DNA of 64,000 bases from Megasphaera sp. AM44-1BH (GTDB lineage: Bacteria; Bacillota; Negativicutes; Veillonellales; Megasphaeraceae), in contig NZ_QSFA01000003.1 in the NCBI RefSeq assembly GCF_003467125.1, positions 62,001 through 126,000 on the forward strand. The letters are read 5' to 3'. Position 1 is the first letter of the stretch, and every line of letters starts with the position of its first letter. Below are positions 18,010-26,743 of this stretch, one piece after another. The notes under the pieces are model-generated. The model was not told the origin of the DNA, searched no databases, and saw only the letters and a list, made by a program, of their open reading frames with translations. Position numbers and translations under genes: made by a program.

Positions 18010-18417
18010 CTATTGAGAAATTCGTTTAACTAAATAAATTTCAACCGCATGGCAAAAATCAAGTGCCTTATCATATTGCTCTTTTGCTTCTAATTGTGAA
18101 ACTATAAAAAAATCAGCATAATCCGTGTTATTACGAATCTGAAATGCCTGGCTAAGGTATTTAGAATACATTTTATCAAAAATTCCTGTTTTAATATATT
18201 CCTTTTGGAAATAAGAAATAACTCCAGCATGTTTTTTAAAATCTACACCATCCAGAGCCAAAACAGCTCTGACTGCTGTAAACATTGCATAATAAGATCT
18301 GCTAACAGAATCTTTATAACTCCTGCATTCCAGCAAAATAGAAGCAGCATGTAATTTTTCTTTCGCCATGTTTAACCTGTATCTCATTAACTCTACCCGG
18401 TTTTCATGCAACAACAT
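18010..18417 (-). CDS. HEPN-domain protein (UPF0332/HepT-like toxin)
   Basis: A 135-residue all-helical HEPN protein. HEPN domains of this group act as RNases or as partners of nucleotidyltransferases. The family core SRSYYAMFTAVRAVL (39-53) and the motif RNNTDY (Arg95 to Tyr100) are visible; the usual R-x4-6-H histidine is Tyr here, as in UPF0332 members, so RNase activity is uncertain. It overlaps the upstream nucleotidyltransferase gene by 14 bases, the typical layout of an MNT/HEPN toxin-antitoxin module. Confidence 0.82.
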   Translation of the reverse strand: MLLHENRVELMRYRLNMAKEKLHAASILLECRSYKDSVSRSYYAMFTAVRAVLALDGVDFKKHAGVISYFQKEYIKTGIFDKMYSKYLSQAFQIRNNTDYADFFIVSQLEAKEQYDKALDFCHAVEIYLVKRISQ

Positions 18418-18745
18418 TCACTCCCTCTTTTTTTATATTACGATAATAAGGAATATCATCTTGGTATTTCATATATTCATCATAGGGGATAACTGCAGGA
18501 GAAATAATTGTTCCATATTCAAGCTCTAAATCAGCAGAAATATCCCACACTTTTTTTAACTTTTCCTGTAAATCCAGCCGTTCACCGTGTACAATGGCCA
18601 CTAAATCAATGTCTGAATCTTCCGTATTATCCTTTCGTGAATAAGATCCATATAGTAGAATCTGATCAATGGCATCACCAAAAGCTTGGTAATATGCATC
18701 TACCACGGCCTTAATAATTTTTTTTAATTCTATTTCTGAGCACAT
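18404..18745 (-). CDS. MNT-type nucleotidyltransferase (antitoxin of a HEPN/MNT pair)
   Basis: A 113-residue minimal nucleotidyltransferase. The signature GSYSRKDNTEDSDIDL gives Gly33-Ser34 and Asp45-x-Asp47. In studied MNT/HEPN modules this enzyme inactivates the HEPN partner by transferring AMP groups; that role is inferred here from gene order and overlap. The locus sits beside integrase debris and a tRNA, a common landing zone for such modules. Confidence 0.82.
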   Translation of the reverse strand: MCSEIELKKIIKAVVDAYYQAFGDAIDQILLYGSYSRKDNTEDSDIDLVAIVHGERLDLQEKLKKVWDISADLELEYGTIISPAVIPYDEYMKYQDDIPYYRNIKKEGVNVVA

Positions 18746-18966
18746 GGTATCATCACCTTATTAAAAAATCCAGGATTCAATCCCGACTAAAGAGGCGGGA
18801 AATTTCTTGAAAAATCTGTTAAAATCATTGTAGCAAATATACCGGTTTTATACAATACAAATGCACTTAACAAGTATTTATCAGTTATGTACGATGATTA
18901 TAAAGTTCTTGGCTCATTGCAGGTATTCTTTATTTTTTAAGCTCCGAGCTATAAGTGATACAATGA

Positions 18967-18995
18967 AAGGGACTGTTTATGCAACCCAGTCCCTT
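18967..18995 (-). terminator. terminator after the 19.0-kb gene
   Basis: AAGGGACTG/CAGTCCCTT stem with an 11-base loop, just beyond the stop of the minus-strand gene at 19008. The 220 bases between it and the MNT start show no gene. Confidence 0.7.
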
Positions 18996-19007
18996 GTATT
19001 ATACACC

Positions 19008-19337
19008 TTATTTTCTTTTACTCATCTTCGGCGCCGTTTTGATGACGACGTTGCGGCCATCTTTGACAACTTCCAGCGAAATATCACCGACGCCGTCTTT
19101 ATAATAGGCCATCTTGATATCGAGAAGAATAGTTCCGACCTTTTTCTGCAGGTCATCCGTAAAGAATTGTTTCCGGAAATCCTCTGCTGTCTGCTGGGAC
19201 GCCTTCTTCTTTACGACAGGACGCCGGGTTACTGCTTCTTCATCATCCCAGTCCGCCGTTTCAAAGGTCACTTCTTCCTTTACCCCCTTGAACATGTCCT
19301 CCAGAGAACGGTTCTTAGGGATTTTATGTTTTGCCAT
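19008..19337 (-). CDS. conserved hypothetical protein, small and charged
   Basis: 109 residues, not recognised. It has no signal peptide or membrane segment. The N-terminal half is rich in Lys/Glu/Asp and looks disordered; residues ~62-100 (LQKKVGTILLDIKMAYYKDG, then ISLEVVKDGRNVVIKTAP) look like a small alpha/beta unit. Start is ATG behind AAGGAG. It is probably the last gene of the minus-strand run that includes the next two genes, separated from them by a short hairpin. Confidence 0.6.
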   Translation of the reverse strand: MAKHKIPKNRSLEDMFKGVKEEVTFETADWDDEEAVTRRPVVKKKASQQTAEDFRKQFFTDDLQKKVGTILLDIKMAYYKDGVGDISLEVVKDGRNVVIKTAPKMSKRK

Positions 19338-19362
19338 ATGAATTCACTCCTTATATGCCAAA

Positions 19363-19380
19363 AGGCGCCAGATGGCGCCT
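19363..19380 (-). terminator. small intergenic hairpin
   Basis: AGGCGCCA/TGGCGCCT with a 2-base loop, with TTTTGG after it on the minus strand. It lies between the stop of the propeller-like gene and the start of the 109-aa gene, so it could partly terminate the upstream transcript or stabilise its mRNA end. Confidence 0.45.
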
Positions 19381-19386
19381 GGGCAG

Positions 19387-20283
19387 TTATTTCTTTTCAT
19401 CCATCTTATCAGCCGCTTCACGCATGCTGTTCAATGTAATCTTTGAAAATTCTTCCGGTGTCTTATAGGTAGCAATCTTGGTGAAGCCTTTCCGCAGCCG
19501 TCCCCGGTATGCGGCAACGACTTCATTGTCAGCATTCATTTCGGCAATGAAGATTTCCTGTCCGTCAATGCCTACGAGGCGGAATTTGCCACTCGGCGAA
19601 ATTTCACGCCAGCTGCTGGTCGCTCCATCAAACATGTACACGACGCCAGTACGCAGATTATCGTAGAAGAAAATATCCTGATCATAGAATACAGCGATGC
19701 GGCCGATATTTTCTGCCTGGACATTGATGCGCCGCGTATCGTAGTTGGCATCGGTCCGGTAAATACGATATTTATCCTTATCGACTTCCAGTTTCATATA
19801 CACCACATTGGTTGCCGTCGAGTACGCAACATCGACGATTTTACTGTCTCGTGGTGCATTCTCAATAGGCGTATCGAGTTCGCGGTCCGGGTAAATCGGG
19901 TTATACTGGGCAATATAGACGCCATAGCGCCCGGTCTTTTCATCTTTGCCATAAGTCGCAAAAATGGCCAGATTACGGTCGGGAAGCCATTCAAAAAAAG
20001 ACACCTTGCGTCCATGAAGGCGGATACGCTGCGGTTCGCTCTTCTGGCCCGCTTCGTAAATAGAGACCGTATCGTCTACGACTGTCGCCATGAACCGCTT
20101 GTCGTAAGAATAATACGTCTGTCCATTGGGTTCAGCCCCATAGCCCATCTTCTCCTGCTGATTGGTACCACCAATCTGAAAATCCGACGTCGGCGCAAAA
20201 AGGAACTGATCCAGGTAATAGTACACGCCGGCCTGGATCGCTATGCCTGCAGCAAAGGCCAAAAGCACTTTTTTCAGCTTCAT
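19387..20283 (-). CDS. membrane-anchored exported protein, beta-propeller-like
   Basis: 298 residues, not assigned to a named family. Residues 5-25 form an N-terminal signal/anchor helix (VLLAFAAGIAIQAGVYYYL). The rest is beta-rich with repeated blade-like strands (e.g. RFMATVVDDTVSIYEAG, RIAVFYDQDIFFYDN, LVGIDGQEIFIAEM), suggesting a small WD/YVTN-like propeller in the periplasm. It starts 10 bases after the phosphodiester glycosidase gene with GGAGGG in the gap, so both are co-translated; both begin Met-Lys-Leu-Lys. A joint envelope-glycan role is only suggested by this pairing. Confidence 0.55.
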   Translation of the reverse strand: MKLKKVLLAFAAGIAIQAGVYYYLDQFLFAPTSDFQIGGTNQQEKMGYGAEPNGQTYYSYDKRFMATVVDDTVSIYEAGQKSEPQRIRLHGRKVSFFEWLPDRNLAIFATYGKDEKTGRYGVYIAQYNPIYPDRELDTPIENAPRDSKIVDVAYSTATNVVYMKLEVDKDKYRIYRTDANYDTRRINVQAENIGRIAVFYDQDIFFYDNLRTGVVYMFDGATSSWREISPSGKFRLVGIDGQEIFIAEMNADNEVVAAYRGRLRKGFTKIATYKTPEEFSKITLNSMREAADKMDEKK

Positions 20284-20293
20284 TCGTTCCCTC

Positions 20294-21232
20294 CTACTTT
20301 ACAATAAATGCCGTCGGAATCATCCGTTCACCGAGGAGATCTGCCGGTTTGTTGACAACTTTACCATTAAGATACAGCGTAGAACTGGAGCCGCCATCGA
20401 GATTGGCAGCAATATAAGCGCCCTGTTCGTACATGATATTCTGCAAATCCCGCAACGTTGCACCAATGGAATACGATGGCTGACGACCGTCGATGACCAG
20501 GAACAGGACCGTCCCGTCTTTGCGCTGGCCAATAGCCGTACGCGGCCCGACGCCCCATCCGCCATCACCGGCAGTAATCATTTTCTGCCCATTGACGATC
20601 AGTGCCGGACCAAAGGAAATCCCTTCCTGGATATCCATGGAAATGAGTTCGCCTTTACTGTAATTGCCGGCTACGAGGTTACCGTCTTTCGTAAAGCCGA
20701 TGAATTCATTGACTTCACTATTGTCCGCATCACCACCGAGGATAAACTTGCCATCGTGGAGAATGAAGCCATAAGGGCTGCGGCCGGTTCCAGTGCCATT
20801 GGCATCATAAAATCCGCCGGCATTGATAGCCGCTACGGCGTTGTTGCGCTGGGCAATGCCACTGGTCGTATCACCTTTTTCATCCATATTTTCAGCCGTG
20901 CCGACTTTGACCCGTTTGGGATCAGGGATTTCCAGCAGGAAGCCTTTAAACCGGCTCGATTCGATATTCTGCAACTTCAATGAAGAATCAGTACGGACTT
21001 TGAATTTGAACAGCTCCTGCTTTGGTGCCGTACTGATACCCCCCAATATCTTATCGATCTCATCCTGGGAAAACAGCCAGGTGATATACTGGGGGTGGCG
21101 GCTCTTCAGAATAGCCCCGACAACGGTCCGCTTAATATTATCAAAAGGCCCGAAGAGAACGACTACAGGAGACGTTATAGCAAAAAACAAGAGCAGGACT
21201 ACAAAAAATTTACCTATTTCCTTCAGCTTCAT
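20294..21232 (-). CDS. phosphodiester glycosidase family protein (NAGPA domain), membrane-anchored
   Basis: 312 residues with an N-terminal transmembrane anchor (~10-28) and a periplasmic NAGPA/DUF2233 domain from ~100. Family landmarks: NAGGFYD, GPALIVNG, VGPRTAIGQRKDGTVLFLVI, DGRQPSYSIGATL and NLDGGSSSTLYLNG. Members hydrolyse or hold sugar-phosphodiester bonds in exopolysaccharide or envelope glycans. It heads a minus-strand operon with the propeller-like gene; the polysaccharide deacetylase lies 31 bases upstream, giving an envelope-polysaccharide cluster. Confidence 0.85.
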   Translation of the reverse strand: MKLKEIGKFFVVLLLFFAITSPVVVLFGPFDNIKRTVVGAILKSRHPQYITWLFSQDEIDKILGGISTAPKQELFKFKVRTDSSLKLQNIESSRFKGFLLEIPDPKRVKVGTAENMDEKGDTTSGIAQRNNAVAAINAGGFYDANGTGTGRSPYGFILHDGKFILGGDADNSEVNEFIGFTKDGNLVAGNYSKGELISMDIQEGISFGPALIVNGQKMITAGDGGWGVGPRTAIGQRKDGTVLFLVIDGRQPSYSIGATLRDLQNIMYEQGAYIAANLDGGSSSTLYLNGKVVNKPADLLGERMIPTAFIVK

Positions 21233-21262
21233 AATTACCTCGTCCTAAGCACACCGGCTGTC

Positions 21263-22081
21263 TTACCGTTGTTCGTACTTTTCAGTCGTAATGCGCTGTC
21301 TGAAATTATCTATGTCCACTTCATTGCCAATCCAGATACGTTTGACCGCATAGGGATCATCACCGTATTTCGCCCATCCCGGATTCATGGTAAAGGCCAG
21401 CTTGATGCCATATTTCTTCATGACCTTTTCCGCTTCCGGACTGTTTCCGCCATAAGGATAGCAGAAAAATTCATTGGTTATTCCCAGCTGTTCTTTGAGC
21501 TCAGCCTGGCTCTTCTGCATTTCCGTGTCCAGGGTATTACCGCCCATCTGGTTCAGCCGTTCATGATGATACCCATGAGATGCGATTTCCATGCCTGCCG
21601 CTTTCATTTCTTTAATCTGCTTCCATGTCAGGCGCGTCCCCTGATCCGCATCATACGTAGGAATGAATACGGTACAGGCAAACCCATATTCTTTCATGAC
21701 CGGCATGACGATGGAATACGTATCGGGGTAGCCGTCATCAAAAGTCAGGACAACGGGGCGGACGGGAACCGGTTTGTTATGGACCATGTATTCATAAAGC
21801 TGTTCCATCGTAATCGGATGAAAATCATTATCCTTGAGGAACTTCATCTGCTTACGGAAATTTTCTTCTGTCAGGCAGGCCTGATTATGAGGATCATCGG
21901 GATCGACACCTATCATATGATACATCAGGACCGGAACCCCGTTTTTAGGTACAGCCATTTCTACCTGGGCAGTCTGGGCAGCCGGTGCATCCTTTTTCTG
22001 GGATTCTTCACCAGAAGAGCCGCAGCCCGCCAGCAGAGACAGGCATATCAGAGCCATGCCTAGTAGTTTCCAAATACGCAA
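21263..22081 (-). CDS. polysaccharide deacetylase lipoprotein
   Basis: 272 residues. The signal ends in the lipobox LLAGC (Cys20), so the protein is a lipoprotein. The NodB-type deacetylase domain starts near residue 50: TFDDGYPDTY (catalytic/metal Asp pair), SHGYHHERL (metal histidines), and the C-terminal segment CYPYGGNS. It resembles PgaB/IcaB-like enzymes that remove N-acetyl groups from extracellular polysaccharide. It starts at TTG with GAAGGGGG 10 bases upstream. The glycosidase-family gene lies downstream in the same orientation. Confidence 0.87.
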   Translation of the reverse strand: MRIWKLLGMALICLSLLAGCGSSGEESQKKDAPAAQTAQVEMAVPKNGVPVLMYHMIGVDPDDPHNQACLTEENFRKQMKFLKDNDFHPITMEQLYEYMVHNKPVPVRPVVLTFDDGYPDTYSIVMPVMKEYGFACTVFIPTYDADQGTRLTWKQIKEMKAAGMEIASHGYHHERLNQMGGNTLDTEMQKSQAELKEQLGITNEFFCYPYGGNSPEAEKVMKKYGIKLAFTMNPGWAKYGDDPYAVKRIWIGNEVDIDNFRQRITTEKYEQR

Positions 22082-22154
22082 AATTCAGAAGCCCCCTTCT
22101 CGTATACTTGTGTTACGTATTATATTTTACAGGATTTTGACTTTTGGTGCAAAT

Positions 22155-23117
22155 TTATGGGCAGGGTACAAAAGACAATTCATCCTCATGACCTGCCAAG
22201 AAAAGCCGTATCTGCCGTTCCGCATCATGGAAGAGCGCCTGCCGTCCTTCAACGGAATGAGACGCTACACTCGGTGTCAGCAAAAATTCCGGCCGGGTCA
22301 TCATCTTGAGCATCATCGGGCTGGGATGTTCCATAGACAGGACATCCAGAGCCGCACTGCGGATATGACCGTCATCGACAGCATGGTACAAGGCCGCTTC
22401 ATCGACCAGCCCGCCACGGCTGCAATTAACGAATATGGCGCCCTCTTTCATTTCTTCAAACTGTTCATCCCGGAAAATGTACCGTGTCGTTTCGTTGAGC
22501 GGTATGTGCAGTGATACGACGTCACTGGTCCGCAGCAGTTTATCGAAATCGACAGGACGGACCCGGTCTTCCATCATGACCTTTTCATCGACAAACGGGT
22601 CATAGGCCTGTATTTTGCATCCGAAAGCCTGCATCCGGGCCGCGACGGCCTTTCCCGTACGACCATAGCCAATCAGGCCGATCAGGTTGCTGCCTACGCG
22701 GTGCAGCGGCCAGGCTACGGTACCGTACTCCCAGCGGCTGTTGCTGCGGATATCATTCTGATACTCCGGAATCTGACGCAGGAGAGCCAGCATCATGGCA
22801 CACGTATGATCGGCAATATCATCGACACAGTACAACGGATCGCACAGTACCTTCACGCCGTGTCGTGCTGCCGCCTGAAGGTCTACATGATCGACCCGCA
22901 AGCGGAGGACGACAATCAATTTTAATTCATCTAATCGGTCCAGCAATGACTCCGTTATTTGTTCATCCCGGCAGACAAGGACATCACAATTTTCCAGTCT
23001 TTCTGCCATTTCTTCTTCGTTTGTGACCGGGCAATACGCTACATCGGCAATATCGCCCAACCGCTCGCCAAAATCATCTTCATCCTGATGTGTGGCAAGA
23101 ATACTTATGTGGTACAT
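22155..23117 (-). CDS. D-2-hydroxyacid dehydrogenase family protein, atypical active site
   Basis: 320 residues, two-domain D-isomer-specific dehydrogenase fold. The NAD loop GLIGYGRTGKAV (147-158) and the family block NCSRGGLVDEAAL (231-243) with the catalytic-position Arg234 are present, and Glu263 occupies the acid position. However, the catalytic histidine (TPH in the family) is Ser283 in TPSVASHS, and the substrate loop normally reading GxGxDN is RLRVDH (72-77). His287 might substitute. It is either a divergent enzyme or a non-catalytic NAD-binding paralogue. It is monocistronic. Confidence 0.8.
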   Translation of the reverse strand: MYHISILATHQDEDDFGERLGDIADVAYCPVTNEEEMAERLENCDVLVCRDEQITESLLDRLDELKLIVVLRLRVDHVDLQAAARHGVKVLCDPLYCVDDIADHTCAMMLALLRQIPEYQNDIRSNSRWEYGTVAWPLHRVGSNLIGLIGYGRTGKAVAARMQAFGCKIQAYDPFVDEKVMMEDRVRPVDFDKLLRTSDVVSLHIPLNETTRYIFRDEQFEEMKEGAIFVNCSRGGLVDEAALYHAVDDGHIRSAALDVLSMEHPSPMMLKMMTRPEFLLTPSVASHSVEGRQALFHDAERQIRLFLAGHEDELSFVPCP

Positions 23118-23265
23118 ATCACAGCCCCTTCTCTCTTATAAATAAAGAATTTAGTCATAGATATACAATTAAATATATATCACATTACCGGTCAAATAGC
23201 AAGTCTTATGCACAAAAGGAACTGAATCCTCTCCTGCCGCACTAAGCCCGGCTGACTGTTTTACA

Positions 23266-23307
23266 GAAAAAATCCGGGCAGCTCCCATAAGGAAAATCTG
23301 TCCGGAT
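23266..23307 (-). terminator. terminator of the Phn-type ABC operon
   Basis: On the minus strand AATCCGGACAG pairs with CTGCCCGGATT (one G-T) and is followed by T6 (A-run 23267-23272 on the plus strand). It lies 22 bases beyond the permease stop. Confidence 0.75.
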
Positions 23308-23328
23308 TGCTCCCTGCAAATCAATTGA

Positions 23329-24861
23329 TTAAATCCGCTGTTTTTTTCGCAGCCATTCCGAAAATACTTCTACGATGGTCACCAATCCTACCATCCCCCA
23401 CAGCAGAGCTCCGGCTGCGGCCCATTCATAATGCATCATCGCCAGTATCAACGGCGTACCGATACCGCCGGCACCAACCAGGCCCAGGATGGCCGCATCG
23501 CGCAGGTTGACATCGAACCGGTACAAAATGGCAGCCCCGTAACGCGGTCCCAGCTGGGGCAGGACGGCCCAACGGATGGACCGCACGATAGAAATCCCCA
23601 TGGCCCGGTATGCGCGATACGGTTCCAGCTGAATATCATCGATAGCGATGAGGAACCGCTTGGCCAGAAGGCCGACGCTGCACAGTGTCAGTGTCAGCAC
23701 GCCGGCAAAGGGCCCCGGGCCGGTGACGCGGATCCACATCAGACCGTACACAAAGACGGGAACAGCGCGGATCAATAGCAGTATCAGCCGGAAGGTCAGT
23801 GCCGCTGGTGCAGGAAAGAGACGGAAGCTGGCCGTGAAAGAAAACCAGGCAGCAATGACCGTACCACCCAGTGTCCCCAGAAAAGCAATGCAGAATGTCT
23901 CATACAGCAGCCAGGGAACACCATCATGGGCCAGAGAACATATCATAGACCAGTCGGGATCAAGGATGCCCTGTACAATAGCGGCGGCGGCCATTCCCTT
24001 TCCACCGGTATCCGGCAGAGACAGTGTCTGGAACGAGGAAAGAAATAGCACGGCCAGTACCAGTCCCAGTACCGTCTTTCCTGCCCGGGGTAAATGGCTT
24101 TTACCGGAAAGGACCTGACGCAGCCATTCACTGACTCCTTCTGTCACCACAACGACACCGTACAGCAGCAACAGAATCATGCCGACTTCACTGTATTCAC
24201 GCCAGGCCAGTCGTTCATTCAGCAATAGCCCGATACCGCCAGCCCCGACGTATCCCAAGATGGCCGCATGACGCACATTGGCTTCCAGCATATATAATAC
24301 ATTAATCAGATATCCTGCCAGCACAGCCGGAAGGATAGTCCGGATAAAAGCCCGCAGCCGGCCGCAGCCCGCCGCCTCCAGAGCCTGGGCGGCTTTTAAG
24401 TCTGTATTTTCCATATCTTCATAACCCATGCGGATCATGACGACTGTCGTATAGATGCTCAGGGCCAACGTCCCGGCCAGTGTTCCCAGACCGACGAGAA
24501 AGGTACACAAAAGAGCCAGAATCAGAGCCGGTATGGTACGGATAAGATGAACGATGGCCTTGAAGGGAATCCGGAGCCAGGCATGAGGATTGAGATATGC
24601 ACTGGCAAAGGAGGCCCCCACAAGCCCCAGTACGGCTCCGATACCCGTACCGGCCAGAGACATCTGCACGGACGCCCATAGTGGAGCCAGCACGACCCGG
24701 GCATAAGACGTGTCCGGCGGTATCATGGCTCCGGCAATATCAAAGAAACGCACGCCCCGCCTCAGGAGGAGGGGCAAAGACACGTTGGTACTTTCTCCGC
24801 AAAGGATAATCAGTGCCAGAAACAACAGCACCATGCCCGTACGACGCAAGGAATATCTCAT
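23329..24861 (-). CDS. ABC transporter permease, PhnE-PhnE fusion
   Basis: 510 residues, twice the normal PhnE length. Each half carries its own ~5-6 transmembrane segments and a cytoplasmic EAA loop for docking the ATPase (AAGCGRLRAFIRTILPAVLA in the first half, MGISIVRSIRWAVLPQL in the second), plus the repeated end ILGYVGAGGIG / ILGLVGAGGIG. One chain can therefore supply the entire membrane pore. The start overlaps the ATPase stop by 4 bases. PhnE permeases import phosphonates, phosphite or related small anions; the structured leader of this operon hints at a thiamin precursor instead. Confidence 0.88.
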   Translation of the reverse strand: MRYSLRRTGMVLLFLALIILCGESTNVSLPLLLRRGVRFFDIAGAMIPPDTSYARVVLAPLWASVQMSLAGTGIGAVLGLVGASFASAYLNPHAWLRIPFKAIVHLIRTIPALILALLCTFLVGLGTLAGTLALSIYTTVVMIRMGYEDMENTDLKAAQALEAAGCGRLRAFIRTILPAVLAGYLINVLYMLEANVRHAAILGYVGAGGIGLLLNERLAWREYSEVGMILLLLYGVVVVTEGVSEWLRQVLSGKSHLPRAGKTVLGLVLAVLFLSSFQTLSLPDTGGKGMAAAAIVQGILDPDWSMICSLAHDGVPWLLYETFCIAFLGTLGGTVIAAWFSFTASFRLFPAPAALTFRLILLLIRAVPVFVYGLMWIRVTGPGPFAGVLTLTLCSVGLLAKRFLIAIDDIQLEPYRAYRAMGISIVRSIRWAVLPQLGPRYGAAILYRFDVNLRDAAILGLVGAGGIGTPLILAMMHYEWAAAGALLWGMVGLVTIVEVFSEWLRKKQRI

Positions 24862-25607
24862 GACTGCGTCCTCCCGTACAGGGCCTGCAACCGGTCTTCT
24901 GTCCAGTCTGCCGGGGACCCGTCAAAGAAAATCCGTCCGCTCTTGAGCCCGATAATCCGGTCCGACCAGGTACAGGCCTGTTCTACATTGTGACTGTTCA
25001 TGACGACGGTGAGCCCCTGTTTCTGCTGCAAACTGCGCAGGAGCTCTAAAACCTGCCGGGCTGTCAGGGGATCCAGCGAGGCGACCGGTTCATCGGCAAG
25101 AAGAATCGTGGCATCCTGCATCAGCGTCCGGGCAATAGCTATGCGCTGTTTCTGACCACCGCTCAACGCATGGGCCGGCGTCTGGCTATACCCTTCCATT
25201 CCCACGGCTTCCAGAGCCGGCAGAGCCTTTTCTTTTTCTGCCCGGGGAAACCAGCCTGACAGGGCCCGCCACAGCGGAACCCGGGCCAGACTGCCATTAA
25301 GCACATTTTGCAGGCACGTGCACGTATCGACAAGACAGAAATCCTGGAAAATCATGCCGACCCGCTGCTGGATAGCCCGTCTGCCCCGGCCCTTCAGTGT
25401 ATCAAACCGGGTACTGTCAATCCAGACTTCTCCCGAATCAGGACATATCATATGATTAAACAGGCGCAGCAGCGTCGTCTTGCCAGCACCGCTGGGCCCG
25501 ATAACCGATACGAACTGTCCGGCCGGAATAGCAAGGGATATATCACACAGGACAGGTTTTTCCTTCTTGTAGGACTGGCAGACGTGTTTTAATTCCAGCA
25601 TAGCCAT
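24858..25607 (-). CDS. phnC: ABC transporter ATP-binding protein, PhnC-like
   Basis: 249 residues. Walker A GPSGAGKTTLL (~37-47), ABC signature LSGGQKQRIAIA, Walker B ILLADEPVASLD, and the switch histidine region VVMNSHNVEQA are complete. It powers the fused PhnE permease encoded just downstream and sits 22 bases after the binding-protein gene. Ligand specificity is set by the binding protein, so the gene symbol reflects family only. Confidence 0.88.
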   Translation of the reverse strand: MAMLELKHVCQSYKKEKPVLCDISLAIPAGQFVSVIGPSGAGKTTLLRLFNHMICPDSGEVWIDSTRFDTLKGRGRRAIQQRVGMIFQDFCLVDTCTCLQNVLNGSLARVPLWRALSGWFPRAEKEKALPALEAVGMEGYSQTPAHALSGGQKQRIAIARTLMQDATILLADEPVASLDPLTARQVLELLRSLQQKQGLTVVMNSHNVEQACTWSDRIIGLKSGRIFFDGSPADWTEDRLQALYGRTQS

Positions 25608-25629
25608 GATTCTTCCCCTTTTCCCCTTA

Positions 25630-26658
25630 TTATTTCAATTCCTGCTGAACTTTCCGTTCTCCATCATAATCCGAACTCTGGGCCCAGTCATACCCTTTAT
25701 GACCCAGTGTCTGCAATACCTTCAGGCCTTCATCGGTCTTTCCGATTTCAATAAGTGATTCGCCGAGAGCTTTGCGGAAGTTTTCATCCTGCATGACCTT
25801 ACTGGTCTTGCTGACACTGACTGTATCATTGTAAATCTTGTCCGTTACGCCAATGACGCCGGTCTGGGACCAGATATCCGACGTACCGCCGAATTTTTCC
25901 TGCCAGTTTTTAGCCATATGGGCGCGGATATGAGAATAGGCCACAATGACATCCACCTGTCCCGATGCCAGGCGGGCTGTCGAAGTCGTATACGAATCAG
26001 ACTGCACGACGTGGGCCAGATCAGAAATTTTCTTTCCATAGTTGTCTTTCAGCCAGAGAGACGGATACAGATACCCCGAAGCAGATGCCGGGCTCATGAC
26101 GCCCCAGGTCAGGTCGTTCAATTCATCCCATGTCGGCTTTTCACCCCGTTTGACCTTGGCAAGGATAGCCTGCCCTTTGGCACTGGGGCCGACGACGATG
26201 GCCGAACGATAGTATTTGACCAGATCTTTTTTGAAGGCTTCCGGCGTGCCATTATTCCAGACAGACAAATCCGTCGTATCCTTGTCGATTCCCTGGCGCA
26301 GTGCTGTCAGCAGTACATCGACGTCCTTATCATACATGACGTACGTAGCGCCGGAAATAAAGCCCATATCGGCACTACCCGAACTCAGCGCTTCCCCGAC
26401 AGCATTATAAGAAGTACCTACATTGATGGTCACTTTCTTGATATTGTATCCTTTTTCTTTCATTTTTTCCTGGAGCATCTTCCCCAGCGGTTCCGTTTTC
26501 GTCTGGATCGTATCGGCATCCTGGTAGGGAGATACGGCGATTTTCAATTCTTCTACCTCTTTCGATCCGCTCTTCTGCGTATCACTGCTGCCACAACCGG
26601 ACAGAAATACACAGCCCATAAGCAGTGCAGATATCAGAACTTGCCATTTTTTCATCAT
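25630..26658 (-). CDS. phnD: PhnD-like substrate-binding lipoprotein
   Basis: Extracytoplasmic binding protein of the PhnD/SsuA/ThiY-related type. Signal peptide ends in the lipobox LSGC within the first ~25 residues; the PhnD block ALSSGSADMGFISGATYVM and the later YYRSAIVVGPS and TTSTARLASGQVDVIVAYSH segments fit the family. Three consecutive ATG codons occur; GAGGAG favours the second or third (26658 or 26655), although the frame is open further upstream. The operon order is binding protein, ATPase, permease. The long leader carries a riboswitch-like fold. Confidence 0.83.
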   Translation of the reverse strand: MMKKWQVLISALLMGCVFLSGCGSSDTQKSGSKEVEELKIAVSPYQDADTIQTKTEPLGKMLQEKMKEKGYNIKKVTINVGTSYNAVGEALSSGSADMGFISGATYVMYDKDVDVLLTALRQGIDKDTTDLSVWNNGTPEAFKKDLVKYYRSAIVVGPSAKGQAILAKVKRGEKPTWDELNDLTWGVMSPASASGYLYPSLWLKDNYGKKISDLAHVVQSDSYTTSTARLASGQVDVIVAYSHIRAHMAKNWQEKFGGTSDIWSQTGVIGVTDKIYNDTVSVSKTSKVMQDENFRKALGESLIEIGKTDEGLKVLQTLGHKGYDWAQSSDYDGERKVQQELK

Positions 26659-26701
26659 CATCGACTCCTCACGATAAATATAAAACATATTATACCCATA
26701 C

Positions 26702-26730
26702 AAAAAAGAGAGGGACCCTGCATCCCTCTC
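26702..26730 (-). terminator. leader terminator of the Phn-type operon
   Basis: On the minus strand GAGAGGGA, a 7-base loop, TCCCTCTC, then T6. It lies between the promoter and the first gene, so it must be regulated. Its 3' arm (CCCTCTC) can instead pair with GAGAGGG at 26796-26802 in the upstream fold, a clear antiterminator alternative. Confidence 0.8.
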
Positions 26731-26743
26731 CGTGCGGCCAGTC

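Noticed and set aside
21095..22063. 322-codon plus-strand frame opposite the polysaccharide deacetylase
   Set aside because: The minus strand encodes a lipoprotein deacetylase with intact motifs; this frame has none.
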